A stretch of 64,000 bases of DNA, from the NCBI GenBank assembly GCA_033398695.1, contig CM065802.1:202077096-202141095 (forward strand). Reading direction: 5' to 3'. The first letter of the stretch is position 1. The number at the start of each line of letters is the position of its first letter. Shown one piece after another: positions 1-8,966 of the stretch. The notes beneath the pieces are model-generated. The model saw only the letters and a program-made list of their open reading frames with translations. It was not told where the DNA came from and made no database searches. This stretch comes from Orobanche coerulescens (taxonomy: Eukaryota; Streptophyta; Magnoliopsida; Lamiales; Orobanchaceae). A program made the position numbers and the translations under genes.

Positions 1-750
1 AAAACGATTGGGAAAACTCAACAGAAAATGGAATTATATAGATAATCAAAAGCAAATTCGTCAAAACTTTGGTTTCATCAAAATCCTAGAACAGGGTTTT
101 AGCCTGACATGCTAAAAGATAAAAATACAGAAATAATGAATGAAAGCATTGAAATCAAACGCAGATGAAGAGCTCGGATTCCTCCGTTCTTCTGGCTTCC
201 GCTCTCTGCTCTTGGTGTCTTCTGCTTCTTCTCTTGATAATGATCGATCCTCCAATGATAATCCTCCAATGATAATCCTCCAGATTATGACCTTAAACCC
301 TTATTTATAACTCCCAGCAGCCTCCAAAACGCGTCCGTGTGATTAGGTCGAGAACCGGCTTCAAAACGGCCCAGAAACGCGGCACTTTCTGTCAAAACCG
401 CCCCGTGGGCCGTGGCTCACTTAATCTGTGCCGCGGCTCACGGCGCTCAGCGGGATGCCTGGGCGCTATTTTTTTCTTCTGGGCCGCGGTTCACTATACT
501 TGTGCCATGGCTCAGGGTACAGTTCACTCGGGGCTCGCTGGTCACCTGCGTGTGCCGCGGCCTGCTTGCCTTGTGCCACGGCCCCAGGCCAAAATTTGCC
601 GTTTTCGCCCGTTTTCATCGTTTTAGCTTCCGGACTTCAATTTCCTGCAAAACATAAAAGAATAGGGCATTAAAAGCTCATTTATGCAGATTTAGACCTC
701 AAATGAATATAAAATAATGATAAATAAGCGTATAAAAAATACGCCTAACA
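1..750 (-). repeat. Element A 3' LTR (cut by window start)
   Basis: This segment is collinear with 7920-8669 with no net length change. In sense it starts at 750 with TGTTAGGCG. It carries a U3 array of GCCGCGGC-like motifs (about 377-580), then a TATA-like TTATAAATAA (301-310), then an AG-rich leader. Its 3' part lies before the window. Confidence 0.93.
302..590 (-). promoter_or_regulatory. U3 promoter of A 3' LTR: TATA box plus phased CCGCGG array
   Basis: CCGCGG or one-base variants start at 410, 431, 484, 505, 555 and 576, giving steps of 21, 53, 21, 50 and 21 bp. A GTAC lies at 517, 12 bp from the motif at 505. In sense the array is upstream of the TATA-like element at 302-309. The promoter role is inferred from position; the spacing is read directly. 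Confidence 0.75.
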
Positions 751-766
751 AATACCCCCAAACTTG
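751..766 (-). other. Element A polypurine tract
   Basis: In sense the sequence AAGTTTGGGGGTATT directly abuts the 3' LTR start TGTTAGGCG. This is the usual place and composition for the primer of plus-strand DNA synthesis. Confidence 0.85.
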
Positions 767-2017
767 AGCCTTTGCTTGTCCTCAAGCAAAAAATAATCGA
801 TTTCAAACAAAAGAATATCATGAATGATCGTGCAACTCATAGTGCTCAACCTAATCAATACTACCCTGCAAATCTCAAAGAATAGTACAAGTATCGTAAT
901 AGTGAGTCACATTCAGGACACTGATTCCACTAAGTAACCAATTTCAGTCCTAATCAATCGTTCATGAAGAAAATCTAGCTCAACGATTAACAAGCGTGAA
1001 TTTAATCAACCGCCAATATGAAGGGTTAAAATAAACAAGCTAACTCGCCCAGTCCCACAGTCTAGTGGCCAAAATTTCAAGAGTTTCATAATAAAAAATA
1101 ATCCTCGGACAGTATTCCCTTATATATGCTCAATAAGATGATTCGAGTTGACCACTAGGTTCGGATCTCGGGATGTTTTATCGGGACAATCCTAGGGTGG
1201 AATTCCATTCTCATGTCTTGGGGAACCGTTTGACGTAAAAGACACTCATGGGGCACATGGATGCTTCTAGTTACTAAGTTCCCCTCCACAGCGGAGAAAC
1301 AACTCGAATAGCTATTCCCGCATGTCCGATTCAAGGTTGCTGTTTTACGCGAGAGTAAACAACGGGTCACGCGAATACTCCCGGTTACTAGGCTCCCCAT
1401 AATCGGCACATGCAAAATCTCTAAACCACTAGTCTAATCCGGGTTGTTGTTTTACGCGATAGTAAACAATGGGTCACGTGAATACTCCCGGTTACTAGAT
1501 TTCCCATCATAGAACAAATAATATCTCAACTTTTTGGGAAAACTGTCCGACTCTAAACTCAATTTAAGTGCCCACAAGATTAATGTTACTGGACGACTAG
1601 CTAACCGAAAAATGTAACCAAACGTATAGGCGGCGATTTGAAAACACGTATGTCTCCTTTCTTATCTGCTAAGATTTCTACAAAAACGAAAAAATTTCGG
1701 ACCTAGATGAATACTCAACAGAAACAAATATCGCTGACTACAACTCAACTAAAACTCAACTGTTTTTTCCCCGAGAAATCAGTATCATAACATCAGTTTT
1801 ACAGAAAAAGAAGCACGAAAAATTCACGAATGCAATTAAAAACACGATAAGCAAGGCTAGCAACAACAAAAATAACGAAAAATAATGAAAAGTGCAACGA
1901 ATAAGTATAGCAACAGAAAGTAAACCCCCCTCAAACTTAGGACGTACATTGACCTCAATGGACAAAAAGAATAATATGCAATAAAAGAAAAAGGTCAAGT
2001 ACTCCCCTACAGTCTGC
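767..2017 (-). other. Element A 3' noncoding region with three degenerate repeats
   Basis: No convincing coding sequence is seen between the PPT and the Transposase_32-like ORF. Between about 1210 and 1515 a roughly 120-bp unit recurs two to three times in degenerate form. The clearest pair is around 1335-1400 and 1445-1510; both contain 'gtaaacaa.gggtcac' and 'actcccggttacta'. The rest is AT-rich. Confidence 0.6.
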
Positions 2018-3367
2018 TCACGAACTGGTGCCGGCGTCGTCCGACGAGGAGGGTGGCGTGGCTGGGCGAACGGGTGGAATGAATGGCTCGTCTGGGTGCA
2101 CAATGTGGGCCGTCCATGCAACAAGGTGCTCCTGGTGGTAAGTATCTCTCGCTGCCAGGCACCTCGTCTCACGTCGGTTGGCCCGGCGGGCCTGCTCTCT
2201 CATCTCATCTCGGATGGCAGCGATGATGCTCTCTCTCTCCGTCCGCCTCTCCTCTCTCAGGGCAGCCAGAAGTCTCTCTCTCTCTCTCCTCATCTCCTCT
2301 CTCTCTCTCCTCATCTCCTCTCTCAACCCGTCGAACATCACCTGCAAGTGCTCTCTGTCGGGCGGCGAGCTGGACTCCATCTGCCCCTGCGTCAGAAGAA
2401 GAGGCTCGGGGGACTGCTCGTGTGCCTCATCAAGTAGAAATCCTCGCCCCCGAGCGTGTGCTAGCGCTCCTCCCCACTGATCGAAGTGAGAAATGATGCG
2501 ATGGTCGATCGGGCCCTGGGGTGCTAACATCGGATCGTCATCCGACCAAGTCATGCCTGACTAGCGGCAAAGAGCGCAAATAAGAGAGGGGTGCTTCAGC
2601 CCCGTCTTGGCCCCTCCCTGAATACACTGGAATATAGATCGGACCAGAAGAGGGGCCACATCAAATCTAACCCCGGAAATGATAGCATATAATGTACGGG
2701 CACGAGAGAGTAAAACAGTGCGGATCTGCGAGGTAGGATGAATACGTGTGCAGATGAAGTACAACCAGGCTCGCCCAAGCCGACTGAGGCGCGAGCTCTT
2801 AAAGTAGAAGGCCGACGAACCCGGGGCACGCATCTCCTAGATGGAGCCGGGTTGTGTGAGTGTCTCGAGCAGGGCCTCCCTCGTGAGGCCACTCATAGCT
2901 CGCGTATATGCCGTATCGTCAACCACAGGCAGCTCGAATAATCTCCGAATGGCGGCCACAGAGAAATCTACAGTAATGCCCTGGACAATGACCTGAGTCC
3001 GAGTATCCGACTGCGGTATCATCTGCCCCGCCCGCATGTGCTTCAGCAGAGCGCTCGCATAAAACTCCTGTACAATGGAGATCACCGCCGGCTCGGGAGG
3101 TGCAGCAAAACGGGCCCACCCCATCTCGTCTATCATCGTTAGAAGCTCCCCGTCCTGGGGCGCTGGGGTGAATCCCCTCTCCGGGATCAGAGGTCGAGGG
3201 CAGATCTTTTCATTGAAGATTTTATAAATCTCCGGGTCGGAGAATTGGTGGGCCTCCAACTCGGCTCGGCTCTGAGACGTTTCCCCTCGTGTAGGGGATG
3301 ATTGAGTCCTGGCCCTTGTGCTAACCTTTCTCTTTCTAGCCATAGCGAGTCCTGAAAACATAAACAC
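2018..3367 (-). pseudogene. Transposase_32-like (putative plant transposon protein) ORF with two in-frame stops
   Basis: One reading frame runs from the ATG at 3367 to 2018, about 450 codons, broken only by TAG at 2837-2839 and TAG at 2561-2563. The N-terminal part has a basic start (ARKRK) and then the block typical of the 'putative plant transposon protein' domain, including VDFSVAAIRRLFELP; the middle contains AWLYFICTRIHPTSQ. These proteins often sit between pol and the 3' LTR of Athila-type elements, where other copies carry an env-like ORF; their function is unknown. The C-terminal third is a Glu/Arg-rich coiled coil (about 2230-2330) encoded by a GA microsatellite. Both stops are one substitution from CAG or TGG, so decay explains them most simply. 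An array with promoter features lies just upstream in sense (3881-4397). Confidence 0.75.
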
Positions 3368-3880
3368 CGGAGTTTACTTACTTACGCAATAAGGAGAACA
3401 ACACTTCTCGGCTAAGGATATGCAAAACGTGAATCAAGAATTTAACGAGCTAGTACCGCCGTGAGAGAAAAATAAAATTGAGCTTTAACGTTTAAACTTG
3501 ACGTGGGTTGGGGTACGCTGTAATTCCCAGAAACGAATTCGTTGCACATAGTTTCAAAACATTGTCTTTTAAAAAAAAAAATTCATTTATGCATTTCATC
3601 AAACATCTTGTGTGCATACTTTTAATTGAGGAACAAACATGACCATAGCTTCATTCAATCCCCAAAAACAACAACACAAATCGATCATCATGACAAACGA
3701 CATATAACATAAACAAATCATTCATAATCGACAGATATCATCAATAATCAATCAAAAAAACTTCATATTCCCCACTCAACCTTTGATAGAACTTTGAAAA
3801 ACTAACAACATAATCAATATTGAATGAAGAACAACATCTCATTTCACAATTCATGAAGCAATTAATACAAAGGATTGAGA
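3368..3880 (-). other. AT-rich leader or intron region before the Transposase_32-like ORF
   Basis: No ORF is supported. The stretch begins in sense at a donor-like CAAG|GTAATT (3885/3886) and runs, AT-rich, to the ATG at 3367. It may be a leader intron of a subgenomic transcript; that is inference from layout. Confidence 0.45.
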
Positions 3881-4397
3881 ATTACCTTGATTAGATTCGA
3901 GGGATGCAAGAAGAAGAAGAAGATGAGAAAAAAATTCTCGGCCAATCGCTTGTGCAGAGGAAAGAGGAGGAAGTATACCTGAGGTAGGCCGAATTCGTGT
4001 TACAAAGGTACCTGGGCTGTCTAACTTCCGAACGGGGGCCGCGGCACAACTTAAGTGAGCCGCGGCCCAGAGTACAGTCCGCCTGGTCTTCTTTGTTCCA
4101 TCGCCATGTGCCGCGGCTCAGCATGCGGGTGCCGCGACTCAGCATGCGGGTGCCGCGACTCAGAATGTTAGTGTGCCGCGGCTCATTTGGTTTGTGCCGC
4201 GGCATAGAGTACAGCCTCCTGGGCAGATTTTTGGCAATTGGCGTGCCGCGGCTCAGCAGCAACGTGCCGCGGCTCAGGGGTCTGGTGTGCCGCAGCTCAG
4301 TAAGGTCGTGCCGCGGCACAGAGTACAGTTTGGTTTGGCCCTTTTTTTCTTCACTTGTGTGTGCCGCAGCTCACTATTCTTGTGCCGCGGATCAGGC
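3881..4397 (-). promoter_or_regulatory. Internal promoter-like module of A with 13 phased CCGCGG motifs
   Basis: CCGCGG or one-base variants start at 4039, 4060, 4111, 4132, 4153, 4176, 4197, 4246, 4267, 4290, 4311, 4364 and 4385. The steps are 21, 51, 21, 21, 23, 21, 49, 21, 23, 21, 53 and 21 bp. Each complete cluster ends with GTACAG 12 bp from its last motif start (GTAC at 4072, 4209, 4323). Downstream in sense come a weak TATA-like GGTATACTT (about 3974), a C/T-rich stretch and a donor-like CAAG|GTAATT at 3885. This repeats the order seen in the LTR promoters of the window. It lies between the integrase remnant and the Transposase_32-like ORF, so a subgenomic promoter for that ORF is the natural reading. 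Confidence 0.6.
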
Positions 4398-4547
4398 ATG
4401 AATTCTTCCCTGGGGTGATTTCTGCACAAAATTTTCAACAGAAAACATCAAGAGCATGAGAGACAAGCATATCCAAGCTAAAATGACAAAAAATAAAGAG
4501 CTAAAAAATGCAAGAAAATACTGAAATGTAAAAATCTACAACTAAAA
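4398..4547 (-). other. AT-rich spacer in A
   Basis: An AT-rich stretch lies between the distal end of the internal array and the conserved hairpin. I see no coding sequence or repeat in it. Confidence 0.5.
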
Positions 4548-4565
4548 CTCGGGTTGCCTCCCGAG
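4548..4565 (-). other. Conserved stem-loop downstream of Athila pol
   Basis: In sense the sequence is CTCGGG-AGGCAA-CCCGAG, a perfect 6-bp stem with a 6-base loop. It is followed by AT-rich sequence and preceded by AGCGCTT. From memory, a GGGAGGCAACCC hairpin with variable outer stem bases recurs just after pol in Athila-type elements; that comparison was not run here. Its presence supports the Athila call and fixes the original 3' boundary of pol. Confidence 0.6.
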
Positions 4566-4599
4566 AAGCGCTAAGTTTATAGTCTTCAGCCGGACCTAT

Positions 4600-4800
4600 T
4601 GAACATCAGTTCGCTTTTCGCAAACACCATTTGAACTCCGCCCCGTTCATCGAACCGTTAATATGTGTTTTAAAATTTTGACCATTGGTTTTAACGATCC
4701 GATTTTCGGTTTGGACACCAAATGTTCTTTGCGAAAAGATTTTAACAAAACCAACTTTCCGAAGCACCCATTTTGCACATGACTTGGTGCCCGTTTGACA
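4600..4800 (-). pseudogene. Integrase C-terminal remnant of A
   Basis: In one minus-strand frame the sequence reads KWVLRKVGFVKIF, then IVKTNGQNFKTHI, ending after about 60 codons. This resembles the end of Athila/Tat polyproteins, where an RW.GPF-like segment is followed by an F.VNGQR.K motif. Everything between the protease end (5019) and this tail is missing, that is RT, RNase H and the integrase core, so the deletion junction lies between about 4780 and 5018. The match is short and degenerate; the conserved hairpin just downstream adds support. Confidence 0.5.
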
Positions 4801-5018
4801 TCCGGCTTAATTTTCAACTCCACGGGCGAATTTAGGACAAAAGGAGGATTTTTCGATTGTGGATGAACGGATGTAGCAGACGACATATTCAAATTCCTAA
4901 GATATGCGACTTGCTCTTCATTCTTATTAGGCGTCGGGGCAGCTGAAACGGATTCTGACTTTTTCGACCGATAATTCTTCCGGTGTGTATCCTTCGCAAT
5001 GGTATCTACACTTTCAAT

Positions 5019-6395
5019 CTACGAACTCTTCTCGACACTACTTGGACACGGAATGGGTTGAAACGCTTGGAAAGTGACATGCTCATCCTGAACCCATAGA
5101 GTTAGTCTCCCTTTTTCCATGTCTATGAGAGTTCGGCCGGTAGCTAAGAATGGTCTTCCCAAAATAATTGGGATGTCTTGATCCTCCTCCATATCGAGCA
5201 CGATGAAATCAGCCGGAAAGATGAACTTATCTACCTTTACTAAGACGTCCTCTATTATTCCCCTTGGATATTTAATCGATCTATCGGCTAATTGCAGTGA
5301 GATTGTCGTCGGCTTTGATTCCCCAATGTTTAGCTTCTTAAATATAGAAAGTGGCATCAGATTAATGCTGGCCCCGAGATCGCACAACGTCTTATCAGAC
5401 GAGAGGTTTCCTATGGTGCACGGTATATTGAAGCTTCCCAGATCCTTCAATTTTGGCGGAAGCTTTTTCTGAAGAATAGTGCTGCACTCCTCCGTCAATG
5501 CGACTGTCTCATATTCCTCGAGCTTTCTTTTGTTTGACAAGATTTCTTCCATGAATTTCACGTAACTTGGCATTTGTTCCAAGGCGTCGGAAAATGGAAT
5601 GTTGATATGCAGTTTCTTGAAGACGTCGAGAAACTTAGAGAATTGCTTGTCCACCTTTTTCTGTTTTAAACGCTGCGGAAACAGGACGGGTGGCACATAT
5701 GCCTTCGGATTATCCAGAAACAGTATCGAGGGTATAGACATTTGTGATTCCTCAGTCGCTGAATTTTTCTTCTCCTCATCCTCACTTCTCTTTTTGTTCT
5801 GCCCGGGCAGCTCACCCAATTCTTTCCCACTTCTCAACCCAATGGCATTGACACTCGCTCTGGGATTTGTTTCGGTCATACTTGGCAAGGTACCTTCCGG
5901 GCGGGCTGTTAATACATTAGCAATCTGACCCAGTTGGACTTTCAAGTTGCGGATAGAAGCGGAATGGTTCTGCAAGGTCGCCTCCGTGCGTGCCATGAAC
6001 TGACTCGTGTTCGCTGCCAATTTCGCCATTGCTTCTTCTAGAGAGATTTTTGGAGCAGAAGGAGGTTGCTGTTGGTGTTGAGCAAACGGGGGCTGGTTCG
6101 AGTTTTGTCCATTTCTCCATGAAAAGTTAGGATGGTTACGCCATCCCGGATTATACGTGTTGGAGTACGGATTATTTTGCCGGTTCCCGCTCCCCACGAA
6201 CTGAGCTTGTTCCATCGGAGGTTGTTCAAAAGGGTTTTCAACTTGACATTCTGCGCTAGGATGAGATTCGTTACACCAATTGCATGATTCAATGGCAACG
6301 GGGGAAGGAGCTTGTGAAAAGGCTTGAAATTGCTGCGTCAGGGCGGCGACTTGAGCTGATAATGTAGATATTGGATCATTATTTGAGATTTCCAT
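5019..6395 (-). pseudogene. Element A gag C-terminus and retropepsin (protease)
   Basis: An open frame of 458 codons follows gag in the same frame, after a single TGA at 6399-6401. It starts with a linker and a CCHC-like knuckle, CNWCNESHPSAEC. A Q/N/P-rich stretch and an acidic-basic region follow, then the aspartic protease: LCDLGASINLMP (the D-L-G-A-S active site typical of Athila) and, about 70 residues on, IPIILGRPFLATGRTLID. The protease would cut the Gag-Pol polyprotein in the virus-like particle. The frame ends at 5019 where RT should follow, so the enzyme module has been deleted. Apart from the TGA and the missing pol the domain looks intact, with no frameshift inside it. Confidence 0.85.
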
Positions 6396-6398
6396 TAC

Positions 6399-7214
6399 TC
6401 ATTTTGGGTTTACTCGTTCGGACGGCCATTGATAAGCATTCGCAGCCATAGCTTCCAATAAAGAGTGTGCCTCGGCCATCGTTTTTCCCATCAATGCTCC
6501 TCCAGCGGCTGCATCTACAAGAGTGCGTGTAGAAGAACTCAATCCATTATAGAACGTCTGAATTTGTAGCCAGTCCGGTAGGCCGTGATGTGGGCATCTC
6601 CGTAATAAATCTTTGTATCGCTCCCAAGCTTCGTGAAGCGACTCCATATCAAATTTTCCAAAGGTAGTGATCTCGTTCCGTAACCTCGCCGTCTTCGATG
6701 GTGGGAAGAACTTAGCCAGGAAGGCTTGCGCTAATTCTGCCCAAGTAGTGATCGAGCCCGACAGTAAAGAATTCAACCAAAATTTAGCTTTGTCCCTCAA
6801 AGAGAAAGGGAAAAGCCTTAGACGGATGGCATCATCGGTGACACCGTTGTTCTTGAAGGTGTCACACATTTCGAGAAAAGACGCAATGTGTGCATTGGGG
6901 TCATCGTTCGGCAATCCACAAAACTGACTAGCTTGCACCATCTGAATTATAGCCGGCTTGATTTTGAAATTGTTCGCCTGAATGGTTGGACGCCGAATCC
7001 CCGAAAAGTTCGCATTAATTTGTGGCATAGCATAATCGCGTAGTGCTAGTGCCGGTTGGGCTTGCTCCATGGGGTTTTCCGCTTCATGGTTTCTCGTATT
7101 ATCGGCCATGGTGACTGTTGTCGGTAGCTCACGTTTCTCCTTCTTGCTTCTCTGAAGAGTGCGCTCGAGTTCGGTATCCAAAGGCAGTAGGCCTTCGTTA
7201 CCGAATTTTCTCAT
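6399..7214 (-). CDS. Element A gag (Retrotrans_gag type), ended by an in-frame TGA
   Basis: The frame of 271 codons starts at the ATG at 7214, about 140 bp in sense after the PBS. It carries the retrotransposon Gag core of Athila-type elements: FCGLPNDDPNAHIASFLEMC, then RLRLFPFSLRDKAKFWLNSL and FLAKFFPPSKTARLRNEI. This capsid-like domain packages element RNA. The frame stops at TGA (6399-6401) and the next codons continue the same frame into gag C-terminus and protease. In related Gag-Pol proteins this place is continuous, so the TGA is more likely a CGA-to-TGA change than a programmed stop, although readthrough cannot be excluded. No other defect is visible. Confidence 0.85.
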   Translation of the reverse strand: MRKFGNEGLLPLDTELERTLQRSKKEKRELPTTVTMADNTRNHEAENPMEQAQPALALRDYAMPQINANFSGIRRPTIQANNFKIKPAIIQMVQASQFCGLPNDDPNAHIASFLEMCDTFKNNGVTDDAIRLRLFPFSLRDKAKFWLNSLLSGSITTWAELAQAFLAKFFPPSKTARLRNEITTFGKFDMESLHEAWERYKDLLRRCPHHGLPDWLQIQTFYNGLSSSTRTLVDAAAGGALMGKTMAEAHSLLEAMAANAYQWPSERVNPK

Positions 7215-7352
7215 GCACTAACCGGAAACTCCTGAAAGAAAAAACAAATAAATAAAATTACACAAAACAATAAAAAAATTGTTCAAACTAAGACTAGAAA
7301 TACTGAAATCGATATTAGTAAAAATCACCCCGACAATAACGGCGCTAAAACT
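7215..7352 (-). other. Element A leader and tRNA-Asp-type primer binding site
   Basis: Directly inside the 5' LTR the sense strand reads TTTTAGCGCCGTTATTGTC then GGGG (about 7328-7350). This resembles TGGCGCCGTTGCCGGGG, the complement of the tRNA-Asp 3' end used by Athila/Tat elements, with several mismatches. The remaining leader up to the gag ATG is AT-rich. Confidence 0.65.
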
Positions 7353-8669
7353 TGTTGCGATATTTCGCTTAACGCAAGTGCACGTTATCGCATAAGTAAT
7401 AAAGTGATGAGTGAGTTATCGCTTCCCACGAGGACCGAATCACTAAGTACCGATTTATATGTATTCTAATTTTATTTGAATCCGAAATTTGGGATGCAAT
7501 TAATAACTAAAGAAAACCAATAAAAGAACTAACAAAAACGATCGTCAAGAAAGAAAATCAAATGATGAATAAGTCTAGGATTGTGAATCCACCTTGGTTT
7601 ATCCGAATTTACTCTCGATTATCTGAAGTTAATGATTTCCCCAATTTATTGAAGGCGAAGATTGCTAAAATACTCTACCGCCTCTCCCGAGGTCAGTTGA
7701 TTTTTCTAAGGTGAATAATTCACTCTATCCCTAGGTGAATTAATTCGACAGTAGGCAAAAAGTACAAAATATTCAAAAGGCCACGTAGTTCCTATGAGTA
7801 TATTCCTATCTCACAAGACAAAACGGTTCTCACTAATAGTTCCTCACCAACTCTCCTCTCCCGATTCGAGTTGCGTAATTAAAACAATCCAATTATTGGC
7901 CAGACAATTGAAAGCATTAAAAACGATTGGGAAAACTCAACAGAAAAGGGAATTATATAGATAATCAAAAGCAAATTCGTCAACACTTTGGTTTCATCAA
8001 AATCCTAGAACAGGGTTTTAGCCTGACATGCTAAAATATAAAAATACAGAAATAATGAATGAAAGCATTGAAATCAAACGCAGATGAAGAGCTCGGATTC
8101 CTCAGTTCTTCTGGCTTCCGCTCTCTGCTCTTGGTGTCTTCTGCTTCTTCTCTTGATAATGATCGATCCTCCAATGATAATCCTCCAATGATAATCCTCC
8201 ACATTATGACCTTAAACCCTTATTTATAACTCCCAACAGCCTCCAAAACGCGTCCGTGTGATTAGGTCGAGAACCGGCTTCAAAACGGCCCAGAAACGCG
8301 GCACTTTCTTTCAAAACCGCCCCGTGGACCGCGGCTCACTTAATCTGTGCCGCGGCTCACGGCGCTCAGCGGGATGCCTGGGCGCTATTTTTTTCTTCTG
8401 GGCCGCGGCTCACTATATTTGTGCCGCGGCTTAGGGTACAGTTGACTTGGGGCTCGCTGGTCACCTGCGTATGCCGCGGCCCGCTTGCCTTGTGCCGCGG
8501 CCCCAGGCCAAAATTTGCTGTTTTCGCCTGTTTTCATCGTTTTAGCTTTCGGACTTCAATTTCCTGCAAAACATAAAAGAATAGGGCATTAAAAGCTCAT
8601 TTATGCAGATTTAGACCTCAAATGAATATAAAATAATGACAAATAAGCATATAAAAAATACGCCTAACA
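7353..8669 (-). repeat. Element A 5' LTR, complete (1317 bp)
   Basis: On the plus strand it begins TGTTGCGATA at 7353 and ends GCCTAACA at 8669, so the sense LTR runs TGTTAGGC to CAACA. Its right 750 bases match 1-750. A TATA-like element lies at 8221-8228, and the U3 palindrome array fills about 8325-8510 with more intact CCGCGG motifs than the 3' LTR copy. The flanking bases CCTCG (8670-8674) are the expected right target-site copy; the left one is outside the window. Confidence 0.92.
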
Positions 8670-8722
8670 CCTCGTCCGCATCCACGACCAAGGCCTCGTC
8701 CCTGACCCCTACCAGCAGACAT
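8670..8722 (-). pseudogene. Element C gag, first 17 codons only
   Basis: The ATG at 8722 starts MSAGRGQGRGLGRGCGRG, a Gly/Arg-rich N-terminus like those of the gags of D (20295) and F (57525). It is truncated by the A insertion. Directly before the ATG the sense strand reads TTATTCTTCAG|A, a strong splice-acceptor-like sequence (AG at 8724-8725). Confidence 0.7.
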
Positions 8723-8949
8723 TCTGAAGAATAAACAAGGCACGTAAGTACAATTCAATCGCACGTCATCAAAGTGACTGATTCCCAAAAATATCAATTC
8801 AGAGGCAAAGCGATCAAGGAAACACTAGAAGAGTAAGAGGTCTTACAAGTACCGGTCGCACTGTGATGATGGTAAAGTAGAGATACTGTAGACAAACGAT
8901 GACTAAATCGACCTACAAGACCGACAGCCTAGGTATCCACACACCTAAA
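8723..8949 (-). other. Element C leader between PBS and gag
   Basis: No ORF is supported. The stretch would form the 3' end of a leader intron running from a donor in the LTR (10096/10097) to the acceptor at 8724. Confidence 0.5.
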
Positions 8950-8961
8950 GCTCTGATACCA
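8950..8961 (-). other. Element C primer binding site (tRNA-iMet)
   Basis: In sense this is TGGTATCAGAGC, the standard complement of the plant initiator tRNA-Met 3' end, placed 5 bases inside the LTR end at 8967. Confidence 0.9.
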
Positions 8962-8966
8962 TATTC

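Larger units (their letters stand above)
1..8669 (-). mobile_element. Element A: Athila-type Ty3/gypsy retrotransposon, internally deleted
   Basis: Two direct LTR copies (1-750, cut by the window edge, and 7353-8669) bracket a minus-strand interior. In sense order this holds a tRNA-Asp-type PBS, gag, protease, a small integrase tail, a promoter-like palindrome array, a Transposase_32-like ORF and a polypurine tract. No reverse transcriptase, RNase H or integrase core is present, so the element could move only with enzymes supplied in trans. The Athila assignment rests on the gag and protease sequence type, the DLGAS protease motif and the PBS class. By eye the two LTRs differ at about 24 of 750 aligned bases, mostly C/T or G/A changes, so the insertion is not very recent. 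It sits inside element C: C's gag breaks off exactly at 8670. Confidence 0.9.

Noticed and set aside
339..626. Open frames across the GC-rich U3 array of A
   Set aside because: They are caused by few stops in CG-rich repeats, overlap in several frames and show no known domain.
2096..2480. Plus-strand Ser/Leu-rich frames at 2096-2480
   Set aside because: They are the antisense of the GA microsatellite in the Transposase_32-like ORF.
4030..4397. Regularly spaced short repeats resembling a CRISPR array
   Set aside because: Units are short, imperfect palindromes with clustered rather than constant spacing, in eukaryotic LTR DNA; there are no cas genes.
8950..8961. tRNA-iMet fragments as tRNA genes (also 23224, 28846, 41895, 44985, 58233)
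   Set aside because: Only about 12 bases match and each lies beside an LTR; they are primer binding sites.
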